Below, piece by piece: positions 1-6,058 of a stretch of DNA of 7,155 nucleotides. The DNA comes from an uncultured Tolumonas sp. (lineage in GTDB: Bacteria > Pseudomonadota > Gammaproteobacteria > Enterobacterales > Aeromonadaceae). Both the position numbers and the translations under genes were made by a program. The DNA lies in contig CAIZDF010000118.1 of NCBI GenBank assembly GCA_903931645.1, positions 1-7,155 of the forward strand, read 5' to 3'. The notes beneath the pieces were generated by a model. The model saw nothing but the letters and a program-made list of their open reading frames with translations, was not told the DNA's origin and ran no database searches. Position 1 is the stretch's first letter. Each line of letters starts with the position of its first letter.

Positions 1-1760
1 AAGGTTTATTGCCGGAATTGGATGCTTCGCAACTGCATACCGATGAATACCGCGAAGAGGTGCTGAAAGACCTGCTCGATCGTCACGGTACCGGTCGTAT
101 TTTGTTCCGAAACACCCGTGCTGCGAGTGCCGGTTTCCCAGTGCGTGAACTGCACGCCTACCCAATGCCATTGCCGGATCAGTATAAAACTGCGATCCGT
201 GTGATGGGTATGATGGGCGGCAACACCGGTGATGCACTGGCGAAAGCCAAACGTTATCTCTACCCGGAAAAAATCTTCGGTCAGTTTGAAGGTGATAACG
301 CCTCATGGACACAGTTCGACCCACGTGTCGATTGGCTACTGAACCTGATCAAAACTGAACGCCATGAAAAAATTCTGGTGATCTGCTCTGAAGCTGCCTC
401 TGCATTGACGCTGGAAAACACCCTGCGCACTCGTGAAGGCGTGCGTTGCACCGTATTCCACGAAGGCATGAGTTTGCTTGAGCGTGACAAATCGGCAGCC
501 TATTTTGCTGATCCGGATGGTGGCGCACAGGTGATGCTGTGTTCTGAAATTGGCTCCGAAGGTCGTAACTTCCAGTTCGCCCGTCATCTGGTGCTGTTCG
601 ATCTGCCACTGAACCCGGACCTGCTGGAACAACGTATCGGTCGTCTCGATCGTATCGGCCAGAAAAACGTCGTGCAGATCCACGTACCATACTTGGAAGA
701 GACCCCACAGCGCACACTGATCCGCTGGTATCACGAAGGGTTAGATGCTTTCGAACATACCTGCCCAACCGGTCGTGTGGTGTTTGATCAAGTGCAAGAT
801 CAGCTGTTCACGCTGCTGGCCGATAACCAGAGCAGTGACGATGCCATGACCCCGTTGCTGCAACAGACCCGTGCCCTGCACGACGAGCTGAAAGCCAAGC
901 TGGAACAGGGCCGCGACCGTCTGCTGGAGATCCAATCCAGCGGTGGCAAACATGCCCAGCAACTGGTTGAACAGTTGGAAGAAGAGGACGACGACACCAG
1001 TCTGGTTGCCTTCGCATTGCATCTGTTTGATGACATCGGTATCGCGCAGGATGATCGTGGTGAACAAGCAGTCGTGCTGACACCGACCGACCACATGCTG
1101 ATCCCAAGCTTCCCCGGTCTGCCGGAAGATGGTGTCACCGTGACCTTTGAACGTGATGTGGCCTTAAGCCGTGAAGACTTGAGCTTCCTGACTTGGGATC
1201 ATCCAATGATCCGCGGTGGTATCGATTTGGTATTAGCGTCGGAAATTGGTTCCACCGCCGTATCGCTGCTGAAAAACAGCAAAATGCCAGCCGGCACAAT
1301 ATTCCTTGAGCTGATTTTCGTGGCCGAATCCGCCAGTCATCCGCAGCTGTATCGTTTCCTGCCGCCGACACCAATCCGTCTGTTGCTGGATAAAAACGGC
1401 AATAACGTCGGTGAACAGGTCGGCTTCGTACAATTCCATCGTCAGTTAATGCCAATCAACCGTCAGCTGGCCAGCAAATTGGTGTCAAGTTCACAGGCAG
1501 TGATCCATGAAATGATTGGCAAAGCAGAACAAGTTGCGCATCCACGCATGGAGCAAATTGTTGCGGATGCACGTCAGACTATGCAACACACGCTGACTGC
1601 CGAGCTAAGCCGTATGGAACAGCTCAAAGACATCAACCCATCAGTGCGTGACAGTGAACTGGAACATTTGCGTGAACTGCGCCAGGAGCTGAATCATCTG
1701 ATGGATAAAACGCAGCTTAAATTAGATGCGATCCGCTTTGTAGTAGTCACCAACCAGTAA
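1..1760 (+). CDS. rapA: RNA polymerase-associated ATPase/helicase-like protein RapA (HepA), C-terminal ~585 residues, 5' partial
   Basis: RapA is an SWI2/SNF2-family ATPase that binds core RNA polymerase and promotes its recycling after transcription. The reading frame is open to the left edge (first full codon at 3), so the TTG at 9 is not a real start; about 380 N-terminal residues, including the Walker A/DEAH lobe, lie outside. Numbering from the codon at 9, the second helicase lobe is visible: motif V at 182-189 (GSEGRNFQ) and motif VI at 208-218 (QRIGRLDRIGQ, arginine fingers), then HVPYLEET and WYHEGLDAFEHTCPTGR, which match E. coli RapA closely. The rest (about 270-583) is the RapA C-terminal region, with an acidic, Glu/Gln-rich helical stretch around 285-330 and the conserved FLPPTP and LLDKNGNN segments. 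The protein ends VVVTNQ, like the E. coli VVVTHQ, so the C-terminus is complete. Codon use is strongly biased, as for a well-expressed gene. No frameshift is seen. The identification is secure. Confidence 0.97.
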   Translation, partial: GLLPELDASQLHTDEYREEVLKDLLDRHGTGRILFRNTRAASAGFPVRELHAYPMPLPDQYKTAIRVMGMMGGNTGDALAKAKRYLYPEKIFGQFEGDNASWTQFDPRVDWLLNLIKTERHEKILVICSEAASALTLENTLRTREGVRCTVFHEGMSLLERDKSAAYFADPDGGAQVMLCSEIGSEGRNFQFARHLVLFDLPLNPDLLEQRIGRLDRIGQKNVVQIHVPYLEETPQRTLIRWYHEGLDAFEHTCPTGRVVFDQVQDQLFTLLADNQSSDDAMTPLLQQTRALHDELKAKLEQGRDRLLEIQSSGGKHAQQLVEQLEEEDDDTSLVAFALHLFDDIGIAQDDRGEQAVVLTPTDHMLIPSFPGLPEDGVTVTFERDVALSREDLSFLTWDHPMIRGGIDLVLASEIGSTAVSLLKNSKMPAGTIFLELIFVAESASHPQLYRFLPPTPIRLLLDKNGNNVGEQVGFVQFHRQLMPINRQLASKLVSSSQAVIHEMIGKAEQVAHPRMEQIVADARQTMQHTLTAELSRMEQLKDINPSVRDSELEHLRELRQELNHLMDKTQLKLDAIRFVVVTNQ

Positions 1761-1784
1761 TTTACGGCACAATAGCCACACTCA

Positions 1785-1810
1785 GGGTGTCAGCTTCTGG
1801 CACCCTTTTT
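1785..1810 (+). terminator. Rho-independent terminator of rapA
   Basis: A 7-bp stem, GGGTGTC (1785-1791) pairing with GGCACCC (1799-1805) with one T-G wobble, encloses the 7-nt loop AGCTTCT and is followed directly by five T's (1806-1810). It lies 25 bases past the rapA stop. The minus strand has no T-tract after the stem, so the signal is one-directional. It leaves only 24 bases before the rluA start. Confidence 0.88.
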
Positions 1811-1834
1811 ATCATCTGAATGCACGGAAACCAC

Positions 1835-2497
1835 ATGAGCACCTTTGTTTACAACCCACCGATGGAGCCTTATCTCGATATCCTGTACGAGGATGAGCAC
1901 ATTATTGTGATGAATAAACCAAGTGGCCTGCTCAGTGTGCCGGGGAAAGCGGTTGAACATGCCGACAGCATCGCATGGCGCGTGCGTCAGCGTTGCCCGG
2001 AAGCGGGCAGCGTACATCGTCTGGATATGAGCACATCAGGTGTGATCCTGATGGCAAAATATGCCAAAGCAACCGGCATTCTGGGAAAACAGTTTCAAGA
2101 ACGTAAAACCGGCAAGTTTTATTACGCCTGGGTCTATGGCCAAGTGGAAGGCACTGAAGGCGATATCGATCTGCCATTGTGTGTGGATTGGGAAAACCGC
2201 CCGTTGCAACGCGTCGATTATGTTAATGGCCGTTCCGCACAAACACATTGGGAACGTATTCGTGTCGAAGCGGATCGTACACTTATGAAACTCACGCCTT
2301 ATACCGGGCGCTCCCACCAGCTACGTGTGCACATGAAAGAGTTGGGACATCCCATTTTAGGCGATCATCTCTATGCCCCGAAAGAAGCACAAGATCTGGT
2401 GCCGCATTTACAGTTACATGCTGCTATGCTCAGTTTTTATCATCCGGTTACCGGTGAACCGATGCAATTTGAAGCACCGGCACCATTTCCGACTTAA
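1835..2497 (+). CDS. rluA: Dual-specificity rRNA/tRNA pseudouridine synthase RluA
   Basis: RluA isomerises uridine to pseudouridine at position 746 of 23S rRNA and position 32 of several tRNAs (known for E. coli). The product is 220 residues from the ATG at 1835, against 219 in E. coli. The N-terminal YNPPxEP segment, NKPSGLLSVPG (27-37), the catalytic loop HRLDMSTSG (61-69) with the nucleophile Asp64 at the same number as in E. coli, and the C-terminal GRSHQLRVHM and GHPILGD blocks are all present. There is no N-terminal S4 domain, as expected for RluA rather than RluC or RluD. An upstream in-frame ATG at 1820 adds five residues but has no ribosome site and sits almost on the terminator; the 1835 ATG has a modest GGAAA at 1826-1830 and fits the family length. 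The gene follows rapA as in E. coli, and the DUF3530-type gene begins 26 bases after its stop, so the two are probably co-transcribed. Confidence 0.95.
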   Translation: MSTFVYNPPMEPYLDILYEDEHIIVMNKPSGLLSVPGKAVEHADSIAWRVRQRCPEAGSVHRLDMSTSGVILMAKYAKATGILGKQFQERKTGKFYYAWVYGQVEGTEGDIDLPLCVDWENRPLQRVDYVNGRSAQTHWERIRVEADRTLMKLTPYTGRSHQLRVHMKELGHPILGDHLYAPKEAQDLVPHLQLHAAMLSFYHPVTGEPMQFEAPAPFPT

Positions 2498-2511
2498 TAA
2501 CCGATTATTAA
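2494..2511. repeat. Perfect A/T inverted repeat over the rluA stop codon
   Basis: TTAATAA (2494-2500) and TTATTAA (2505-2511) are perfect inverted copies around CCGA. The left arm contains the rluA TAA, and the right arm touches the AGAGAG ribosome site of the next gene. The stem is A/T only and has no T-tract, so it is not a terminator. It could be a weak RNA hairpin between the genes or chance in an A/T-rich spacer. Confidence 0.35.
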
Positions 2512-2523
2512 GAGAGCACTATC

Positions 2524-3414
2524 ATGATGCGCTGGCTGGTTTGTTGCTATGTTCTGTGGTCATCATTGCTGCTGGCGGCAGAAACACCCCCTGCTGCACC
2601 AACCACCGAAACCCAAGCTGCCACCAATGAAGTGGTGCCAGCGGGTGAACCTGCGACATCAGCCGCAACAAATACAGCCAATGCAGCATCATCAGCGACA
2701 CCAACCGAACCAACTGCTTCAGCCGCAGAACCAACGGAACAAGATCCAGAATATCTGATCCAACAACAGGATTGGCAGAAGCACCCTGATGCCCGTCAGT
2801 TTGGTCAAAACTGGGTTTTATTGCACAAGAGCGAACAATCGTTTGAACTTGGCGTTGCCATCTTGCTGCCAGAATGGCAACAAACTGCGTCACTGTTACC
2901 GTTGTCGCAAGCGTTGAGTCGGCAAGGTTTTGACTGTGTGATCTTGCTACCTACACCACAACAACAAGCGGTGAACCCCGGCGATGAAAAACAGCAGGAA
3001 GCGATTAGCAAACAGTTGGAACTCTGGAGTAGCCGCTTAGCCAGTGTGGATGAAAATCTGAATGTGTCCGGGGGCCATCGGTTGGTACTGGCACAAGGCA
3101 GCAGCGCCGTCTGGCTGGGACAGTTACTGAATGCTGACAAGCTAAATAAACCCGATGCGATTATCTTGTTGAATGCGTTTTACCCTGATAAACAGGCAAA
3201 TCTGCTTCAAGCAACACAGCTCAGCAGCAGTACCTTACCCATTTTAGATTTGTATCAGGAAGAGCACGGTAACTGGCTGACACAAGCCGCGCAGCAACGC
3301 AAAATTGCGGCAAAACGTGCCACCAAACTAAACTGGCGGCAACAAACAATTAGTGAGTTAACGGATAGCCCCGAGCGTATCAAAGGCTGGCTGACGACGC
3401 TCGGTTGGAAATAG
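2524..3414 (+). CDS. Exported DUF3530-type protein (alpha/beta-hydrolase-like), function unknown
   Basis: The 296-residue product starts with a short signal peptide (hydrophobic 4-18, likely cleavage near LLLAA|E at 19-20); there is no lipobox cysteine. Residues about 20-74 form a low-complexity linker rich in Ala, Thr, Pro, Glu and Gln, expected to be disordered. The folded part (about 75-296) has the marks I associate with DUF3530: a strand ending ILLPEWQQ (113-120), then LSQALSRQGFDCVILLPTP (128-145), an LVLAQGSSAVWLG turn (187-199), AIILLNAFYP (212-221), and a C-terminal RIKGWL (285-290). The layout suggests an alpha/beta-hydrolase fold, but the turn reads Q-G-S-S-A instead of a canonical GxSxG, so enzymatic activity is uncertain. 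The family assignment is from memory. The start at 2524 has AGAGAG at 2511-2516, 7 bases upstream; the next codon is also ATG. It probably shares a transcript with rluA and acts in the periplasm or at the envelope. Confidence 0.75.
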   Translation: MMRWLVCCYVLWSSLLLAAETPPAAPTTETQAATNEVVPAGEPATSAATNTANAASSATPTEPTASAAEPTEQDPEYLIQQQDWQKHPDARQFGQNWVLLHKSEQSFELGVAILLPEWQQTASLLPLSQALSRQGFDCVILLPTPQQQAVNPGDEKQQEAISKQLELWSSRLASVDENLNVSGGHRLVLAQGSSAVWLGQLLNADKLNKPDAIILLNAFYPDKQANLLQATQLSSSTLPILDLYQEEHGNWLTQAAQQRKIAAKRATKLNWRQQTISELTDSPERIKGWLTTLGWK

Positions 3415-3428
3415 TGAAATATGTGTTT

Positions 3429-4268
3429 TCAGCGTAGGCCGCGCGCTTGTTTGATCAGCTCCCACGCTTGCTGAATTTCCTGCGCTTTCTCTTTCGCCAT
3501 GTTCATCATCTCTGGCGGTAAACCTTTAGAGATCAGCTTATCCGGATGATGTTGTGACATCTGTTTACGATAAGCTTTTTTCACATCAGTATCGGAAACA
3601 TCAGCTGATACCCCCAAAATGGCATAGGCATCACGCAGGCGATCCCGGCCTGGCATTTGCTGCTGCCCTGCACCGGATGAAGAATAACGCTGCTGCTGTT
3701 GTCCCTGATGCGAAAAGTTAAAGCCCGCTTCCGCCATCGCCAATAGCTGTTCCAGCTCCCAGCGCGAGAAACCTAATAACTCCGCCACTTCCAGTAAGCG
3801 CTGACGTGAAGAGGCATGCAATGCGCCGTTCGCAAACGCCGCCTGTAATTGCATATCCAGAAACACCCGCAACAGATCGGGGCGACCGCGACAGGAACGG
3901 CGAAACAGTGCCAAAGAACCTTCCAGATCGTATTCCGCCTCTTTGCCCTGACGGAAAGAATCTTGCGCTTCACGGCGTAACTCGCCATTCAGCCCCATGC
4001 GATCCATAAACAAAGTAGCGACTTGAATTTGCTGTTCTGTTACCCGCCCCGCCGCTTTCGCGATATTGCCCATCACGGCAAATGCAGTATGTAAAAATAG
4101 TGCCTGTTCTTCACGGGTTGGGGTGCGCCAGCGACCAAAACCACCACTGCGCTGTGCCTGTAAACCCTGATCGTAGAGATGACCAATCCATAAACCGAGC
4201 AATGCGCCAGGAATATTGAGGATCCATAATCCCACCAGAAAACCGATAATTTTGCCTTTAACCGGCAT
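3429..4268 (-). CDS. djlA: Membrane-anchored DnaJ-like co-chaperone DjlA
   Basis: DjlA (279 residues here, about 271 in E. coli) is an inner-membrane type III J-protein that stimulates DnaK ATPase activity and, when overproduced in E. coli, affects the Rcs envelope-stress phosphorelay. A single Gly-rich membrane segment occupies about 6-30, ending GHLYD like E. coli GHMFD. A TerB/DjlA-type helical domain spans about 52-180, with VMGNIAKAAGRVT and LQAAFANGALH. A Gln/Ser/Gly-rich linker covers about 185-210. The C-terminal J domain is at 212-279, with the HPD triad at 241-243 followed by KLISKGLPPEMM and KAQEIQQAWELIK, nearly identical to E. coli. The ATG at 4266-4268 lies inside the end of murU (11-base overlap) and is preceded by GAGG five bases upstream, so it has its own ribosome site. 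It is the last gene of the amgK-murU-djlA operon and its stop faces that of the DUF3530-type gene 14 bases away. Confidence 0.97.
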   Translation of the reverse strand: MPVKGKIIGFLVGLWILNIPGALLGLWIGHLYDQGLQAQRSGGFGRWRTPTREEQALFLHTAFAVMGNIAKAAGRVTEQQIQVATLFMDRMGLNGELRREAQDSFRQGKEAEYDLEGSLALFRRSCRGRPDLLRVFLDMQLQAAFANGALHASSRQRLLEVAELLGFSRWELEQLLAMAEAGFNFSHQGQQQQRYSSSGAGQQQMPGRDRLRDAYAILGVSADVSDTDVKKAYRKQMSQHHPDKLISKGLPPEMMNMAKEKAQEIQQAWELIKQARGLR

Positions 4269-4938
4269 GCGAACCTCGCTGTAATTCCTGATCTAATTGT
4301 TGTAACCGCTCGGGGGTGCCAATATCCCGCCAATCTGCGTTGAGATAGGAACCAGCCACTTGCTGCGTTGTCATCCAGTGGCGCAAGATCGGCGCCAGTT
4401 TATGTACACCAGGTTCCAGCGGTAAGAAGCTTTGCGGGCGATAAATGCCAATGCCACTAAAGGTCAAGCTGGGGCAATCTGCCACCCGATCATGACGCAA
4501 ACTAAAATCACCCTGCGGGTGCTGTGGCGGATTATCCACTAACCAAAGATGGGCATGATCGCTTTCAGCCAATTGTTGTGAACTAAATTGGTTGTAGTCG
4601 GTATCTAACCAGATATCGCCATTCAGCACTAAAAATGGCTCATCACCCAATAACGGCAAGGCTTGACGAATACCGCCAGCGGTTTCCAACCCGGCAGCTC
4701 CTTCGGCAGACCAACTGATCTCAACACCAAATTGTTCACCGCTACCCAGATAATCAACCAGCTTTTGTCCAAGCCAAGCATGATTAATGACTAATTGTGA
4801 AATACCAGCCAGTTTCAATTTTTCAATATGATGTTGGATCAACGGTTTACCGCCCGCCACCAGCAATGGCTTCGGCAGATGATCAGTTAACGGGCGCATC
4901 CGTTCACCGCGCCCAGCGGCCAAGATCATCGCCTTCAT
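4258..4938 (-). CDS. murU: N-acetylmuramate alpha-1-phosphate uridylyltransferase MurU
   Basis: MurU transfers UMP from UTP to MurNAc alpha-1-phosphate, giving UDP-MurNAc in the cytoplasmic peptidoglycan recycling route described in Pseudomonas putida. The 226-residue product is a single-domain nucleotidyltransferase with the usual MurU length and no C-terminal left-handed helix domain. Visible motifs are LAAGRGERMRPLT (6-18) for nucleotide binding, Lys23 in LPKP, INHAWLGQ (51-58), ETAGGI (85-90) and the metal-binding NGD (106-108), then TFSGIGIY and a DIGTPERL C-terminus. NHAWLG and the LETxGGI form match P. putida MurU more closely than mannose-1-phosphate guanylyltransferases. The start overlaps the amgK stop as ATGA (4935-4938), which implies translational coupling, and no strong ribosome site is visible upstream. 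Pairing with amgK supports the assignment. Confidence 0.93.
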   Translation of the reverse strand: MKAMILAAGRGERMRPLTDHLPKPLLVAGGKPLIQHHIEKLKLAGISQLVINHAWLGQKLVDYLGSGEQFGVEISWSAEGAAGLETAGGIRQALPLLGDEPFLVLNGDIWLDTDYNQFSSQQLAESDHAHLWLVDNPPQHPQGDFSLRHDRVADCPSLTFSGIGIYRPQSFLPLEPGVHKLAPILRHWMTTQQVAGSYLNADWRDIGTPERLQQLDQELQRGSHAG

Positions 4939-5918
4939 GACATTGCATCCATATCAAATGCCGGTAACACACGCTGCTCTAACCATGCGGCAAAAGCGGT
5001 CAGTTGCGGATAACACGCTGCAACATCACGCACATAACCGAGCGTGCGCGGAATATCCTTCAGATAACCAGATTTACCATCTCGATGATACAAACGGGTA
5101 AAGATCCCCGCCGCTTTCAGATGGCGTTGCATACCAGTCAGATCCAGCCATTGCACAAATTGTGCGTAAGACACTTCCGATAAAATACCTGACTCGCTAT
5201 ACAACTGATAAGCCTGCGCTACACCTTGTTCAATCACAGCATCGGGCCAGCGACAGTAACAATCTTTCAGCAATGAAACGGCATCATAGGTCAATGGGCC
5301 GAGCACCATATCCTGAAAGTCGATCACGGCCAGCGATTCATCCGCTAATACCATCAGGTTACGACTGTGAAAATCACGATGCATGACCACTTGTGGCTGT
5401 TGCAGATTATTGGCTGTAAGTAATGCAAAAGTTTCCGCCAGTAACTCTTTTTCTGCTGCGGAAAGGGTAAGTTGTAAGTGTTTTTCTAACAACCATTCGG
5501 GAAAAATACTGTTTTCCCGCGCCATAAACTCAGCATCAAAAACAGGCAACTCAAGCTTGATGTGGGTTAGCTGTGGTAACAACTGCAGCGCTCTCCAATA
5601 CCATGCAGAAACAGATTCATCATTGAGACGAGTAAATAATGAGTCATCACCTAAATCAGAAACACACAAGAAACCTTGATCCAAGTCGGAATGATGCACG
5701 ACCGGCGCCGCGATGTTTGTGCGCTGTAAAGCTTGTGCGTTATCGATGAACTCACGATTTTTTTCAGTTTCAGGCGGTGCATCCACCCAAATCCGATTGG
5801 CGGCACGATAATATTTACGAAAACTGGCATCGCCAGAAATCAGACGTAAAGTTAAGTCAGGATTTTGTTCAATTTGTTGCGCCCATCGCTGTAGTTGGGC
5901 ATGGCGTTGCGTCATCAT
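4935..5918 (-). CDS. amgK: N-acetylmuramate/N-acetylglucosamine anomeric kinase AmgK
   Basis: AmgK phosphorylates free MurNAc (and GlcNAc) at C1 with ATP, supplying the substrate for MurU. The 327-residue protein belongs to the aminoglycoside-phosphotransferase-like (APH) kinase fold. Visible elements are SGDASFRKYYR (28-38), VDAPPETEKNREF (45-57), the GFLCVSDLGD strand (82-91), IFPEWLLEKHL (138-148), the catalytic loop HRDFHSRN (180-187, base Asp182, metal ligand Asn187), the metal-binding DFQD (200-203) followed by GPLTYD, and the C-terminal MQRHLKAAGIF and HRDGKSGYL blocks. These match P. putida AmgK. The gene begins ATGATG; the outer ATG at 5916-5918 is taken, with a weak AGAG nine bases upstream. 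Its stop overlaps the murU start. It is the first gene of the operon, so the promoter should lie in 5919-6058. It is not an antibiotic-resistance gene despite the fold. Confidence 0.93.
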   Translation of the reverse strand: MMTQRHAQLQRWAQQIEQNPDLTLRLISGDASFRKYYRAANRIWVDAPPETEKNREFIDNAQALQRTNIAAPVVHHSDLDQGFLCVSDLGDDSLFTRLNDESVSAWYWRALQLLPQLTHIKLELPVFDAEFMARENSIFPEWLLEKHLQLTLSAAEKELLAETFALLTANNLQQPQVVMHRDFHSRNLMVLADESLAVIDFQDMVLGPLTYDAVSLLKDCYCRWPDAVIEQGVAQAYQLYSESGILSEVSYAQFVQWLDLTGMQRHLKAAGIFTRLYHRDGKSGYLKDIPRTLGYVRDVAACYPQLTAFAAWLEQRVLPAFDMDAMS

Positions 5919-5989
5919 GCTGGCAGGCTCTTACTCGGTGTTAGCCGTTATCGGAATAATGCTTTATCATAGCCCGCTACCATAAAAGA

Positions 5990-6052
5990 ATGACCGTGAA
6001 AGCACAACCGCCGAAAGGCTCCAAGTGCTTCGTCAGTTGCCAGGGGATCTGA
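5990..6052 (+). CDS. Possible 20-codon leader ORF upstream of lptD
   Basis: An ATG at 5990 opens a 20-codon frame (start MTVKAQPPKG, end CFVSCQGI) closing with TGA at 6050-6052. It is in the same frame as lptD, whose ATG follows six bases later. An internal GTG at 5996 is an alternative start. The peptide would be basic with two cysteines. No properly spaced ribosome site is seen: AAAAGA abuts the ATG. Its stop falls just after the AGGGGA that should serve lptD, so translation here could couple to lptD. A frame this short occurs easily by chance, hence the low confidence. Confidence 0.2.
   Translation: MTVKAQPPKGSKCFVSCQGI
6000..6030 (+). promoter_or_regulatory. Hairpin with GAAA tetraloop in the lptD leader
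   Basis: AAGCAC (6000-6005) pairs perfectly with GTGCTT (6025-6030). Inside it, GCC (6010-6012) pairs with GGC (6017-6019) around GAAA, a stable GNRA-type tetraloop, with a 4 x 5 internal loop between the stems. It ends 28 bases before the lptD ATG and leaves the AGGGGA site (6042-6047) free. There is no T-tract, so it is not an intrinsic terminator. It could stabilise or regulate the mRNA if transcription starts upstream of 6000. Confidence 0.4.
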
Positions 6053-6058
6053 TTACCA

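Larger units (their letters stand above)
5919..6058. promoter_or_regulatory. Divergent amgK / lptD intergenic region
   Basis: This 140-bp spacer must hold the start signals for both the amgK-murU-djlA operon (leftward) and lptD (rightward). The best -10-like box is shared: TATCAT at 5965-5970 on the plus strand and TATGAT at 5966-5971 on the minus strand, each one mismatch from TATAAT. No good -35 box stands at 16-18 bp on either side (TTAGCC at 5941-5946 for lptD is poor). GGAATAA at 5953-5959 resembles a sigma-E -35 but no suitable -10 follows. The lptD side also carries a hairpin and a short ORF, listed separately. Exact promoters cannot be fixed from sequence alone. Confidence 0.4.

Noticed and set aside
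9..11. TTG as a start codon for the first gene
   Set aside because: The frame is open to the left edge, and the protein aligns with the middle of RapA, so this is an internal leucine codon of a truncated gene.
336..768. Long minus-strand ORFs of 132 and 139 codons opposite rapA
   Set aside because: They are antisense shadows of a conserved, codon-biased gene, with compositions resembling reverse-complemented coding sequence and no recognisable domain or ribosome site.
1820..1834. Upstream ATG as the rluA start
   Set aside because: It has no ribosome site, lies ten bases after the terminator T-tract, and adds residues absent from E. coli RluA; the 1835 start puts the catalytic Asp at residue 64.
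2640..2740. Tandem repeat in the DUF3530-type gene
   Set aside because: The Ala/Thr/Pro/Glu codons give short echoes such as GAACCAAC, but no regular unit; it is a low-complexity linker.
4258..4938. Mannose-1-phosphate guanylyltransferase or glucose-1-phosphate thymidylyltransferase
   Set aside because: Length, NHAWLG and LETAGGI features and the amgK partner point to MurU.
4935..5918. Aminoglycoside phosphotransferase (antibiotic resistance)
   Set aside because: The kinase fold is shared, but the sequence blocks match AmgK and the gene is coupled to murU.
5953..5980. Sigma-E promoter for lptD starting with GGAATAA
   Set aside because: lptD is sigma-E controlled in E. coli, but no TCnnA-type -10 lies 16-17 bp downstream here.
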